This document shows, one piece after another, positions 24,729-33,394 of a stretch of DNA of 64,000 nt. How positions within the stretch are numbered: the first letter of the stretch is position 1; each line of letters begins with the position of its first letter. Both the position numbers and the translations under genes were made by a program. The DNA is from Candidatus Gastranaerophilales bacterium. Its GTDB lineage: Bacteria; Cyanobacteriota; Vampirovibrionia; Gastranaerophilales; Gastranaerophilaceae. The notes under the pieces were generated by a model, which did not search any database, had not been told where the DNA came from, and was given only the letters and a program-made list of their open reading frames with translations. Location: assembly GCA_944326565.1 (NCBI GenBank), contig CALVEL010000001.1, positions 186,001 through 250,000 of the forward strand, read 5' to 3'.

Positions 24729-26117
24729 CTAAATATTTTCGTTTACTTGTATTTTATTATAGTCAGTACCACCTACAGCTTTATACAAGTTTATAGTAGA
24801 AATAAGATAATTTATTTTATTGGAAATTTCGGCTCTTTCACTTAGTATAACATTTTCTTCTGCTTTAAGGTGTTCCAAATATGATTTTGAACCGATATTT
24901 AAGCTTTTTTCACTTAATGCAAATTTTTCTTTTTCAATACTTATTCTTTCAACGGCTTTGTCATAATTTTTTTTAGAGATTTTAGCTGTTGTTAAAGAAT
25001 CATTTAGCTCTTGAATAGAAGTTAAAAGAACTTTTTCATATAATTCACTGGCTTTTTGATATTCCAATTTGTTATATCTTAGATGAGCGAGTTTTGCCCC
25101 CCCGGTAAATAAGTCGATTGAAGGTAATATACCGACATTTGCAAGAAAAGTATGAGAATCAAATATATGAGAAAAGTTGTTGTATGCATTAAAACCGGCT
25201 TGTCCATATATTGTAAATTTGGGAAGGAAACTTTTTCTTGCAACTCTTACATCATAGCCGATTTTTTTAATATAATCCTCTGCTTTTATCAAATCCGGTC
25301 TTTGAGAAATGGCATCAGCTGATATACTGTCAGGAATATTTGGAAGACTTAGCTGCTCATATGAATTTCTTATAATATCTTTTGTATTTCGTTCTCCTAA
25401 AAGTACGATTAATTGATTGTATATAGTATCTTGTTTATTTTTATAATCATTTAATTCTTCTTCAAATACAGTTAAAGCTTGCTTTTCTGCAAGGACTTCT
25501 ATTGTGGAGCATAGCCCGTTTTTATATTTTATATCTTGCATTTCAGTAATTTTCTTTTGCAAATTTACAAGCTTTTCTTGATTTTTGATTAATTTATCAA
25601 GTTTAATGAGATTGAAATAATTTGAGGCAACCTCACTTGTCAGTGTAATATAAGAAGCTCTTTCGCTTTGTTTTATAATATCTCTTTGTTTTTCAATACT
25701 TTTAGTCTTTAGACGGTTTTCACCCCAAATATCTACTTCATAAGTCATAGTTAAAGGAAGTAAAAATCTTGTCTGTGAATAATCAGGGATTACCAAATTC
25801 CCGAATCTTGTAGTTGCACTAGGCATTTCACGACCTATATTACCGCTGAATCCTAAATAAGGAAGCTCATTTGCAAAAGCTTCTTTGACAGCTTGGTCCG
25901 CTTGTTTTGATTTAATGGTTGCAATTTTTAAATCCTGATTGTTTTCATATACTTTTATCATGATATTTACAAGATTTTCATCATTGTATTGTTTCCACCA
26001 ATCAATATTTACATAATTAAGTCGATAATCTTCTTTTTGTAAATCTTTAGAATACACAGTGCTTATACTGCACAACAAAATAAGTAGGGCTAAAAATAAT
26101 AATTTAAAATTCTTCAT
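24729..26117 (-). CDS. TolC/OprM-type outer-membrane efflux factor
   Basis: This 462-residue protein has a signal peptide (KLLFLALLILLCSISTVYS) and two OEP repeats of long coiled-coil helices (residues about 55-250 and 255-455), as in TolC, OprM and CusC. No lipobox Cys is at the cleavage site, so it is unlikely to be a lipoprotein. It forms the outer-membrane exit duct for the divergent EmrA-EmrB pair. The ATG at 26117 with AAAGGA upstream is preferred over a TTG two codons earlier. A 14-bp inverted repeat surrounds its -10 region, which suggests repressor control. Confidence 0.92.
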   Translation of the reverse strand: MKNFKLLFLALLILLCSISTVYSKDLQKEDYRLNYVNIDWWKQYNDENLVNIMIKVYENNQDLKIATIKSKQADQAVKEAFANELPYLGFSGNIGREMPSATTRFGNLVIPDYSQTRFLLPLTMTYEVDIWGENRLKTKSIEKQRDIIKQSERASYITLTSEVASNYFNLIKLDKLIKNQEKLVNLQKKITEMQDIKYKNGLCSTIEVLAEKQALTVFEEELNDYKNKQDTIYNQLIVLLGERNTKDIIRNSYEQLSLPNIPDSISADAISQRPDLIKAEDYIKKIGYDVRVARKSFLPKFTIYGQAGFNAYNNFSHIFDSHTFLANVGILPSIDLFTGGAKLAHLRYNKLEYQKASELYEKVLLTSIQELNDSLTTAKISKKNYDKAVERISIEKEKFALSEKSLNIGSKSYLEHLKAEENVILSERAEISNKINYLISTINLYKAVGGTDYNKIQVNENI

Positions 26118-26121
26118 ATCC

Positions 26122-26162
26122 AAAATTCCTTTATGATATTATACTAGCATAAAGGAATTTTA
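26122..26162 (-). promoter_or_regulatory. Inverted repeat around efflux outer-membrane factor promoter
   Basis: Arms 26122-26135 and 26149-26162 are perfect 14-bp complements (AAAATTCCTTTATG). The loop contains the TATAAT -10 box of the minus-strand gene within TGCTAGTATAA (26149-26139). This is the form of a repressor operator over a promoter. Confidence 0.6.
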
Positions 26163-26211
26163 TTTTTACAGATTTGTTTAATTTTTTTTTTACTTGAAAA
26201 AAAATATTTTG

Positions 26212-26222
26212 TGCTAGTATAA
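26212..26222 (+). promoter_or_regulatory. Promoter element of emrA, copy of divergent promoter motif
   Basis: TGCTAGTATAA here is identical, in 11 bp, to the -10 region of the divergent outer-membrane factor gene. A TTGAAA lies 18 bp upstream of TATAAA. Shared sequence implies shared control or a shared extended -10 type. Confidence 0.55.
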
Positions 26223-26268
26223 AATTAGAATAAGAATAATTGACTTAACAATAATTAGCGAGGTTTTT

Positions 26269-27399
26269 ATGGACGAACAAAATGATAACAAGCCTTTTGA
26301 AGAAGATGATGATAATGAAATAAAACATATAGATAAGGAAGAATTAGAAAAAAGAGCTAAAGAAAAGTTAAAAAGAAATCGTCCTGAATACAAAAAGAAA
26401 CGAGTCATAATACCAACGATATGTGCTATTATACTTGTGTTTATCGGAATATTTATGGCTATCAATGCAACGTTTTATCAATCTACGGATGATGCTTTTG
26501 TAGAAGGGCATATAATTTCAATAGCTCCAAAAGTGGCAGGACAGGTAATTAATCTTCATGTGGATGATAATCAGGAAGTTAACGAGGGTGAAATTCTTGT
26601 AGAAATTGATCCTACGGATTATCAGGTGAAATTGAACCAAGCGGAGGCCAAATTAGCTGAAGCCAAAGCAAAGTTAGGCGTAATAGAAAGACAAGTTGAT
26701 GAAAATATTTCTAAAGTTGACTTTACCGTGCAAGAATTAAATTCAGCCAAATCTAAACTGGATTTTGCAGAAAAAGATTACAGAAGATATGCTGATATGT
26801 ATAAAGAAGGTATCGTATCAAAACAAGAATATGATAAGAGCTTGAATATGTTGACGGTGGCTCAGGCGAATGAAAAAGCAGCAAATGAGAATAATAAAGC
26901 TGTAAATGCTGCACTAGAAGCAAATAAAGCTCAAGTAAAATCTCAAGAAGCCGAAATAAAAAGATTAGAGGCAGAAGTAGATCAAGCAAAAATTAATTTG
27001 TCTTATACAAAAATATATGCTCCAGAAGCAGGTATGGTATCAGCTAGATCTGTTGAAAAAGGTAATTATGTGCAAATAGCGCAACCGATGATGTCAATTG
27101 TACCCCAAAAAGTTTGGGTTGTTGCAAACTTCAAAGAAATCCAGTTGACCAATATGAAAAAAGGACAGCCGGTCTGGATTAAAGTTGATACGTATCCACA
27201 TAAAAAATTCAAAGGACATGTAGATAGTATTCAAAGAGCTACTGGTGCAAAATCTTCACTTTTCCCGCCGGAAAATGCTGTAGGAAGTTACGTAAAAATA
27301 GTTCAAAGAGTACCGGTAAAAATCCTCTTTGATGAAGATATTTCAAAATATAATATAGTTCCTGGTATGTCAGTTGTACCAAGAGTAAAAATTAAATAG
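26269..27399 (+). CDS. emrA: EmrA/HlyD-family periplasmic adaptor of MDR efflux pump
   Basis: This 376-residue protein has an N-terminal acidic cytoplasmic region, one membrane helix (VIIPTICAIILVFIGIFMAI), then a HlyD layout. A first half-lipoyl segment (SIAPKVAGQVINLHVDDNQE) is followed by a long alpha-helical hairpin (residues about 130-240), the second lipoyl half (YTKIYAPEAGMVSARSVEKG) and a beta-barrel. It links EmrB in the inner membrane to a TolC-type channel. GAGG before the ATG fits. It is directly followed by the MFS pump gene but a strong hairpin terminator lies between. Confidence 0.93.
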   Translation: MDEQNDNKPFEEDDDNEIKHIDKEELEKRAKEKLKRNRPEYKKKRVIIPTICAIILVFIGIFMAINATFYQSTDDAFVEGHIISIAPKVAGQVINLHVDDNQEVNEGEILVEIDPTDYQVKLNQAEAKLAEAKAKLGVIERQVDENISKVDFTVQELNSAKSKLDFAEKDYRRYADMYKEGIVSKQEYDKSLNMLTVAQANEKAANENNKAVNAALEANKAQVKSQEAEIKRLEAEVDQAKINLSYTKIYAPEAGMVSARSVEKGNYVQIAQPMMSIVPQKVWVVANFKEIQLTNMKKGQPVWIKVDTYPHKKFKGHVDSIQRATGAKSSLFPPENAVGSYVKIVQRVPVKILFDEDISKYNIVPGMSVVPRVKIK

Positions 27400-27400
27400 C

Positions 27401-27431
27401 AAAAAGGCTTTACTATATGTAAAGCCTTTTT
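27401..27431 (+). terminator. Hairpin terminator between emrA and emrB
   Basis: A perfect 13-bp stem (27401-27413 with 27419-27431), a 5-nt loop and a T-run. It lies inside what is otherwise an operon and would reduce emrB transcription or act as an attenuator. Confidence 0.75.
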
Positions 27432-27445
27432 TATGAAGAACACTT

Positions 27446-28981
27446 ATGGAAAAAGAAAAACAAATAAACCCCTATATAGTAGCGATTTCAGTTTTATTAC
27501 CCTCATTTATGTCACTGGCAGCATCTTCTGCCACAAATGTCTGCCAGCCGAATATTGCAGGATATTATGGGGCTACCCAATATGAAGCAAATACAGTAAT
27601 TACATCTTACATTATATCGGGTGGTATAATGCTTCCGATAACAGGTTATCTTGTAAGAACAATAGGCAAAAAGCTTTTGTTTTATTATAGTATATGGCTA
27701 TTTTGTATTGGTGCTGTTATGTGTATTTTGGCACCTAACTTACAGATGCTTATAGTTGCTCGTATTGTACAGGGTATAGGAAGTGGATGTATTTTACCAT
27801 TGTGCCAGGCGGTATTGTTGGAAGTTTTTCCGATTGAAAAAAGAGGTGTCGCTATGGGATTATTTGGTGTAGCTGCCATGTTTTCACCTCTAGCGGGACC
27901 GTTTTTAGGTGGGTATTTGACGGATAACTATAGCTGGCAGTGGGTGTTTATTATAAATATCCCACTTTCAATGCTTTCTTTTGTATTGATTAAATTATTT
28001 GTAAAATCAGATAGACCACCTAAAAATCAAAGTAAAATAGATTTTGATATAGTCGGGTTCATATCTGTAGTAATTGCAATGGGGTGTATGCAGGTTATAC
28101 TTGATAAAGGACAGCAGTATAATTGGTTTGATACTACATGGATCTGTTGGTTAACAGGAATTTGTATTTTTTCATTTGTGCTATTTTACGTATGGGAATT
28201 AGAATATAAAAATCCTTTAATAGATATAAGGGTATTTAAGGATAGAAATTTCTTATTCGGAACTTTAGTGAGTTCTTTTTTGAATATAATGCTCTATTCA
28301 ACTCTACTGCTTGTACCAATGTTTGTCCAAAGTCTTTTGGGATACAGTCCTTCTATGTCAGGTTTTGCAATGTTTCCAAGAGCAGTTGTCTGTCTTGTAG
28401 GACTAATTGTTGTAGGGCAAATTTCAAGATTTTTTGAAAGCAGGTTGCTCGCAATTATAGGACTGCTTATCATGGCTTTTTCAATTTTCCAGCTTTCAAA
28501 CTTAAATACAACAGCATCTATTGAAAGTGTAATAATCCCGAATATGTTACTTTGTATCGGTGTACCTACAGCTTTCATTCCTATTACTGCTCTTTCTTTT
28601 CAGACGCTTGATCCTAAAAGAAATGCTGATGCCGCAGCATTACATGCTATGTTTAAAAATATTATAACAGCAGTTGCTACATCAGTTTCTGCAACATTTA
28701 TAGCAAGAGTATCGCAAGTGCATCAGACTTATTTGGTGCATAACCTTTCGGTTGAAAATCCTCATTTTTATAATAAATTAATGGCAGCCCAGGCTAAATT
28801 TTCTATTTATTATAATCATTTTACAGCAGGCAGAAAAGCAGGAGGAAGTCTTTATAATCAAATGCTTACACAAGCAAGGCTTTGTTCATTTTATGATGCG
28901 TTTCTTTTGCTTGCATTGCTTTGTGTTGTTGTAATACCTCTTGTTATATTTTTAAAAACAAGTGTGAAAAAATCTGCGTAA
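27446..28981 (+). CDS. emrB: EmrB/QacA-type MFS drug exporter (DHA2, 14 TM)
   Basis: This 511-residue inner-membrane protein has about 14 hydrophobic segments and DHA2 signatures: NVCQPNIAGYYGATQYEAN in TM1-loop, ARIVQGIGSGCILPL (motif with RxxQG), and LAGPFLGGYLTDNYSWQW (motif C followed by WRW-like). It exports hydrophobic drugs or bile acids by proton antiport and works with EmrA and a TolC homologue; all three are present here. The start has only a weak GAAG site, so its translation may be low or coupled. No TetR/MarR regulator gene lies next to it. Confidence 0.93.
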   Translation: MEKEKQINPYIVAISVLLPSFMSLAASSATNVCQPNIAGYYGATQYEANTVITSYIISGGIMLPITGYLVRTIGKKLLFYYSIWLFCIGAVMCILAPNLQMLIVARIVQGIGSGCILPLCQAVLLEVFPIEKRGVAMGLFGVAAMFSPLAGPFLGGYLTDNYSWQWVFIINIPLSMLSFVLIKLFVKSDRPPKNQSKIDFDIVGFISVVIAMGCMQVILDKGQQYNWFDTTWICWLTGICIFSFVLFYVWELEYKNPLIDIRVFKDRNFLFGTLVSSFLNIMLYSTLLLVPMFVQSLLGYSPSMSGFAMFPRAVVCLVGLIVVGQISRFFESRLLAIIGLLIMAFSIFQLSNLNTTASIESVIIPNMLLCIGVPTAFIPITALSFQTLDPKRNADAAALHAMFKNIITAVATSVSATFIARVSQVHQTYLVHNLSVENPHFYNKLMAAQAKFSIYYNHFTAGRKAGGSLYNQMLTQARLCSFYDAFLLLALLCVVVIPLVIFLKTSVKKSA

Positions 28982-29069
28982 GTTATAGATTTGTAAATTA
29001 AATTTTTAATAAAAACGCAAATTTTTATTTTTTTTTCTATTATAATTTTATTGGAAAGAATTAGGGATT

Positions 29070-29777
29070 ATGTCAACGCAAATAAACAATACAAATACCC
29101 CTCAAAGACCTTTTAGCAAATTCAAAAGTTTGAATTATGCCAAAAAAGCTCATTTGTCTTATGTGCCAAATAAAAGAAGTTATAGAAATCATAACAGAGA
29201 TGTAGTCGAAACTCATACTAAAATAAAGTCTTTCCTTGGTGCATTAACAGGCGTTGCCCTTTCTACTGCATTAGTCGCTAAAAATCAAAAAGTCAATTTA
29301 AGTAAACCGCTTAATTTTTTTAAATTAAAATACGGTGTGAAAGAAATGATTGCAATAAGCGGAATGGGAATAATCGGTGGGGTATCAGGTGGTATGATTG
29401 GATCTGACAAGAAGAAAGAGAAGATAAATGAGGGTGTTTTTCAATTTATGAATGCGACAGTTCCTCTTCTTTTAGTCCATCCTGTTACTCAGTTAATTGA
29501 TAAGTCTAAGTATAAAAATAATTTGCCCTTGAGAATAGGTGCTATTTTAGTTACATTACTCGCAGGCATGAAAGGTGCTGCGGTATTATCTAATTACATT
29601 AATGATCCTCATGATAAAGTGCCGGATAGAAAATTAACTTTAATGGATTCTGTTGCCAATATAGATGATGCTGTAGGTGCATTTTCTGTAGCTAAAATTC
29701 CTATTGTGTCTCAATTGGAAAAGGTTTTACCTTTAATATTCGTATGGTGTGGCTATAGAGCAGGTCAAAACAATTAA
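29070..29777 (+). CDS. Multi-pass membrane protein, lineage-type, unknown function
   Basis: This 235-residue protein has a polar basic N-terminus of about 50 residues and then four to five Gly/Ala-rich hydrophobic segments (FLGALTGVALSTALVA, EMIAISGMGIIGGVSGGM, TVPLLLVHPVTQLI, IGAILVTLLAGMKGAAVL, PLIFVWCGYRAG). The general composition resembles the protein at 60451-61470. I recognise no family. A promoter-like TATAAT and AGGGA site precede the ATG; a hairpin follows the stop. It may be one of the many uncharacterised inner-membrane proteins of this lineage. Confidence 0.7.
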   Translation: MSTQINNTNTPQRPFSKFKSLNYAKKAHLSYVPNKRSYRNHNRDVVETHTKIKSFLGALTGVALSTALVAKNQKVNLSKPLNFFKLKYGVKEMIAISGMGIIGGVSGGMIGSDKKKEKINEGVFQFMNATVPLLLVHPVTQLIDKSKYKNNLPLRIGAILVTLLAGMKGAAVLSNYINDPHDKVPDRKLTLMDSVANIDDAVGAFSVAKIPIVSQLEKVLPLIFVWCGYRAGQNN

Positions 29778-29778
29778 A

Positions 29779-29803
29779 AAAGCTTGCATTTCTGCAAGCT
29801 TAC
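29779..29803 (+). terminator. Hairpin terminator after membrane protein gene
   Basis: AAGCTTGCA pairs with TGCAAGCTT around TTTC, followed by a T-rich tract about 5 nt on. Confidence 0.65.
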
Positions 29804-29832
29804 GTTTATTTTTTATTTTTCTTGAAAATTAT

Positions 29833-30171
29833 TTATTCAATGCTTTGAATTTTTATTTGTCCGTTTTGTTCTACAAATTGAACATTTTGTTGAGGGCGTT
29901 GATTGTATATTCTTTGCATTGCAGGCTCTGTCAGTTCAAATTCTTTATTTTTTGCATCCTTCTGTTCTTGAATTTCTTTGTAATCATTATATTCCTGATA
30001 TCTAAATTTCATATCATCAATCATTTTCATATCATGAATTTGACTTCCGCCTATTCCCATTGGTGAATTAATTAAATTCATCATTCCGCCTGCTTCCATA
30101 CCTGGATTTGCAAAAGCTGATGATCCAATGATAATTGTAGATAATAAAATAGCATATTTAATCTTTTTCAT
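29833..30171 (-). CDS. Small secreted protein, unknown function
   Basis: This 112-residue protein has a clear signal peptide (MKKIKYAILLSTIIIGSSAF, cleavage after FA), giving a mature Met/Gln/Glu-rich chain of about 90 residues with a coiled-coil-prone middle (KFRYQEYNDYKEIQEQKD). No Cys is present. AGAGGA precedes the ATG. It lies 13 bp downstream of the SIMPL-domain gene on the same strand, so they are probably co-transcribed and both envelope-located. Confidence 0.72.
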   Translation of the reverse strand: MKKIKYAILLSTIIIGSSAFANPGMEAGGMMNLINSPMGIGGSQIHDMKMIDDMKFRYQEYNDYKEIQEQKDAKNKEFELTEPAMQRIYNQRPQQNVQFVEQNGQIKIQSIE

Positions 30172-30184
30172 AACTTAATTCCTC

Positions 30185-30910
30185 TTATTTAACCCTAAAC
30201 ACAACATTTGCGACTGAGGTTACTTTTTTATCAATAGTGGTAGTATCGTTAATTCCGTAGTCTGATACATTAGTAGAGTCAGCAGGAGTTATTTGGAATA
30301 CTCCCATTTTTACAGATTGAATTTTTCCAACATGATTTCCAGTCGCTTTCAGCATTGCAGCAGCTCTTTGTTTTGCATCTACAGTTGCATCTTCTAACAG
30401 TTTAACTTTTAAATCTGAAATTTGCGAATAAAAATAAAGCGGTGACATTACATCAATTTCTATACCTTGAGAAATAAGACTTGAGATATCAATTGAAATA
30501 TCTTTTATTTTGTTTACATCTTTAGAATTTATAACAACTGGTTGAGAGTAATTATATCGATCAATAATATTTGACATACTGCCATTCGGATTTTGTTTAT
30601 ATGTATAGTATCCATGAGAGGCTCTAAGCTCAATTTCATCTTTTGTAATACCTTTTTGCTCAAGATATTTTATTACAACAGGCAGTTGCTCTTGTGCTAA
30701 TTTATATGCTTTAGCCCTGTCAGACTGTTTTGTTGTAATGTCAAATTCTAATCTGCCACTGTCAGATTTTACTATTTCATAGGCTGAACCTGTGACAGTA
30801 ATTGTATCTTTTGAAAAAGTACCTGTCAAAATTTTCGCAGCAACTACAAGACCAACGGACAAAATAATAGCTAAAGTTACAATCTGCAATTTCTCTAGTT
30901 TTTCAAACAT
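30185..30910 (-). CDS. SIMPL-domain (DUF541) periplasmic protein
   Basis: This 241-residue protein has an N-terminal membrane anchor (LQIVTLAIILSVGLVVAAKI) and then the SIMPL domain starting ITVTGSAYEIVKSDSGRLEF (the usual xVxGxGxVxxxPD start is modified). LLEDATVDAKQRAAAMLKATG is a hallmark of the family. Members form periplasmic oligomers; E. coli YggE lowers oxidative damage, but the mechanism is unsettled. AAGGAG supports the start. The gene is divergent from gdhA. Confidence 0.88.
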   Translation of the reverse strand: MFEKLEKLQIVTLAIILSVGLVVAAKILTGTFSKDTITVTGSAYEIVKSDSGRLEFDITTKQSDRAKAYKLAQEQLPVVIKYLEQKGITKDEIELRASHGYYTYKQNPNGSMSNIIDRYNYSQPVVINSKDVNKIKDISIDISSLISQGIEIDVMSPLYFYSQISDLKVKLLEDATVDAKQRAAAMLKATGNHVGKIQSVKMGVFQITPADSTNVSDYGINDTTTIDKKVTSVANVVFRVK

Positions 30911-31065
30911 TATAACACTCCTTATAAATAACCTCTTTTATATTATTATAATAATATAAATTATAATATATTATTTTATAAATCAAATGTTTTATATAGA
31001 TTTATGAAGTTATGGATTAAATTTTCAAATGTGAGTATAATCTAAAATAAAATAAGGAGTCCCAC

Positions 31066-32418
31066 ATGTCAGAGTATATCGAAAATGTTTTGAGACAAAT
31101 AAAAGAAAAAAATATTAATGAACCAGAGTATTTGCAAGCTGTAGAAGAAGTTTTGAAAACAATAAAGCCTGTAATCGCAAAACATCCAGAGTATCAAAAT
31201 CTTGCAATTCTTGAAAGAATGACAGAGCCTGAAAGAATTATTACATTTAGAGTTCCTTGGGTTGATGACAACGGCAAAATTAATGTTAATCGTGGATATA
31301 GGATTCAATTTAACGGTTTAATTGGACCTTATAAAGGTGGTCTTAGATTTGATCCTAGTGTAAATCAATCTATAATGAAATTTTTAGGTTTTGAGCAGAT
31401 ATTTAAAAATGCTCTTACCGGACTGCCGATTGGTGGTGCGAAAGGTGGTAGTGATTTTGATCCAAAGCATAAATCAGATATGGAAATTATGAGATTTTGT
31501 CAAAGTTTCATGACGGAACTACAAAGACATATCGGTCCTGATGTAGATGTACCGGCAGGAGATATTGGTGTTGGAGCTCGTGAAATCGGATATTTATATG
31601 GACAATATAGACGTATAAAAGATAGATATGACGGTGGAGTTTTGACTGGAAAAGGTCTTGAATATGGCGGATCATTGGCAAGAACCGAGGCTACTGGATA
31701 TGGTCTTATATATTTTATGAGAGAAATGTTGAAAGCTAACGGTGGGCAATCTTTGGAAGGTAAAACCGTAACTATTTCAGGCTCAGGTAATGTCGCAATA
31801 TATGCTTGTGAAAAAGCGCAGATGCTTGGAGCTAAAGTTGTTGCAATGAGTGATAGCAACGGTTGTATTTATGATGAGAATGGTATTGATTTAGCTGTAA
31901 TTAAACAGATTAAAGAGGTAGAGCGTGGTCGTATAAAAGAATATTTAAAGTATCATCAAAATGCAAAATATATAGAAAAGACAAGTGCTGATTCTCCTAT
32001 TTGGGAGATAAAGACAGATATTGCTCTTCCTTGTGCTACACAAAATGAAGTGACATTGATTTCAGCGAAAAAACTTGTTGAAAATGGAGTCATTGCAATA
32101 GGCGAAGGGGCAAATATGCCATGTGAAATAGCTGCTACGGAATACTTCTTAGAAAAGGGTGTGCTTGTAGCGCCTGCAAAAGCTGCTAATGCAGGTGGCG
32201 TAGCTACTTCCGCTATTGAAATGAGTCAAAATTCAATGAGATATTACTTATCATTTGAGCAGGTGGATAATATGCTTGAAGCTATTATGGTAAATATATT
32301 TAAGTCCTCTCAAGAAGCTTGTGAAACTTATAATCTTGGTAATAACTATGTCGCAGGGGCTAATATCGCAGCCTTTACCAAACTTGCTAAGGCAATGATA
32401 GCTCAGGGGATAATATAA
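31066..32418 (+). CDS. gdhA: NADP-type glutamate dehydrogenase
   Basis: This 450-residue hexameric-type enzyme interconverts 2-oxoglutarate plus ammonia and glutamate. Active-site motifs are GPYKGGLRFDP (substrate Lys), GLPIGGAKGGSDFDP (catalytic Lys), and PAGDIGVGAREIGYLYG (catalytic Asp). The nucleotide fold has ISGSGNVAIYACEKAQ; the GSGNVA fingerprint and length match the bacterial NADP(H) enzymes of the small hexameric class. AAGGAG is well placed. It is probably a major ammonia-assimilation route and shares a divergent promoter region with the SIMPL gene. Confidence 0.97.
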   Translation: MSEYIENVLRQIKEKNINEPEYLQAVEEVLKTIKPVIAKHPEYQNLAILERMTEPERIITFRVPWVDDNGKINVNRGYRIQFNGLIGPYKGGLRFDPSVNQSIMKFLGFEQIFKNALTGLPIGGAKGGSDFDPKHKSDMEIMRFCQSFMTELQRHIGPDVDVPAGDIGVGAREIGYLYGQYRRIKDRYDGGVLTGKGLEYGGSLARTEATGYGLIYFMREMLKANGGQSLEGKTVTISGSGNVAIYACEKAQMLGAKVVAMSDSNGCIYDENGIDLAVIKQIKEVERGRIKEYLKYHQNAKYIEKTSADSPIWEIKTDIALPCATQNEVTLISAKKLVENGVIAIGEGANMPCEIAATEYFLEKGVLVAPAKAANAGGVATSAIEMSQNSMRYYLSFEQVDNMLEAIMVNIFKSSQEACETYNLGNNYVAGANIAAFTKLAKAMIAQGII

Positions 32419-32486
32419 TTCTACCTTTGCAGGCGATTTTTCATAAAGACTAACTACTTATAATTTTTTTCGAAAGGAGAGTTTTC

Positions 32487-32933
32487 GTGAAAAATTATAA
32501 GAAACCTTGTGATGAAGAATTACAAAAAAAATTAGATGAAATTTCTTATCGAGTAACACAACGCAATGCTACAGAAAAACCTTTTAGCAGTCCCTATAAT
32601 AATAATTTTCAAGAGGGAATTTATGTGGATATCGTGACTGGAGAGCCTTTGTTTTCATCTCGTGATAAATTTTGTTCTATCAGTGGATGGCCAGCTTTTG
32701 CAAATCCGATTAGTGATGAGGCAGTAAAAGAATTTACTGACAGCAGTTATGGAATGGAAAGAACAGAGGTAAGAAGCCAAATAGGTAATTCGCATTTAGG
32801 TCATGTATTTGATGATGGACCTAAAGAGTTTGGCGGGCGCAGATATTGTATTAACGGTGCAGCTTTAAAATTTATATCAAAAGCCAATCTTCAAAAAGAA
32901 GGGTATGAAGAATATATATCATTCTTTGATTAA
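32487..32933 (+). CDS. msrB: Peptide methionine-(R)-S-oxide reductase
   Basis: This 148-residue protein is a full MsrB domain: EGIYVDIVTGEPLFSS, FCSISGWPAFANP, VRSQIGNSHLGHVFDDGP and RRYCINGAALKF with the catalytic Cys. The two zinc-binding CxxC pairs of many MsrBs are absent, placing it in the zinc-free class. The Cys in KFCSISGWP may act as resolving residue. It reduces the R-epimer of methionine sulfoxide. The start is GTG with AAAGGAGAG 7 nt upstream. It is downstream of gdhA by about 70 bp. Confidence 0.95.
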   Translation: MKNYKKPCDEELQKKLDEISYRVTQRNATEKPFSSPYNNNFQEGIYVDIVTGEPLFSSRDKFCSISGWPAFANPISDEAVKEFTDSSYGMERTEVRSQIGNSHLGHVFDDGPKEFGGRRYCINGAALKFISKANLQKEGYEEYISFFD

Positions 32934-32937
32934 ATTA

Positions 32938-32963
32938 AAAAAGCCGGAGATTGTATCTCCGGC
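32938..32963 (-). terminator. Terminator between msrB and small membrane protein gene
   Basis: GCCGGAGAT pairs with ATCTCCGGC around a 3-nt loop. A run of six T follows on the minus strand, so it mainly serves the minus-strand gene that ends at 32983. Confidence 0.8.
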
Positions 32964-32982
32964 GATAGTTTATATTGAGGGG

Positions 32983-33285
32983 TTAATCGTTATTTTTATG
33001 TGGTAGTTTTTTGTCGTGGCGAATATGGTCAGGTCTGTCTATTCTATGGTGATATTTATGATCAGGACGTTCAAATTCGCCATGCATAGGCGGAACTGGT
33101 CGTTGCATATTTATTGGCGCAGGTATTGGTGCAGGTGCTGGTACAGGTGGTTTTGCAAAAGTCGTAAATACACATAATGCAAGTAAACATCCTGTGAAGG
33201 CTCCTGCTGTAATTAGTGCGAATTTTTTAAACATATCACAATTACATTTACATACTTTTTCTTCTGTTTTAATTTCTTCAGACAT
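32983..33285 (-). CDS. Small membrane protein with CKCNC and His-rich tail
   Basis: This 100-residue protein has a short acidic N-terminus, a Cys motif (VCKCNC) just before a single membrane helix (FALITAGAFTGCLLALCVFTTF), a Pro/Ala-rich linker (PPVPAPAPIPAPIN) and a His/Asp/Arg-rich tail (DHKYHHRIDRPDHIRHDKK). The topology suggests the Cys cluster in the cytoplasm and the His tail outside. Both ends could bind metal ions, but that is inference from composition. AAAGGAGG precedes the ATG at good distance and a strong terminator follows. Function unknown. Confidence 0.7.
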   Translation of the reverse strand: MSEEIKTEEKVCKCNCDMFKKFALITAGAFTGCLLALCVFTTFAKPPVPAPAPIPAPINMQRPVPPMHGEFERPDHKYHHRIDRPDHIRHDKKLPHKNND

Positions 33286-33394
33286 GCTAGCCTCCTTTAC
33301 TTATTTACATTTGTGTAACGAAATAATTTTTAAAATTGTTCATTTTTAAAAATTATTCTTGTAAAAAACTATAAATAAAAAAGCTTTATAAGTG

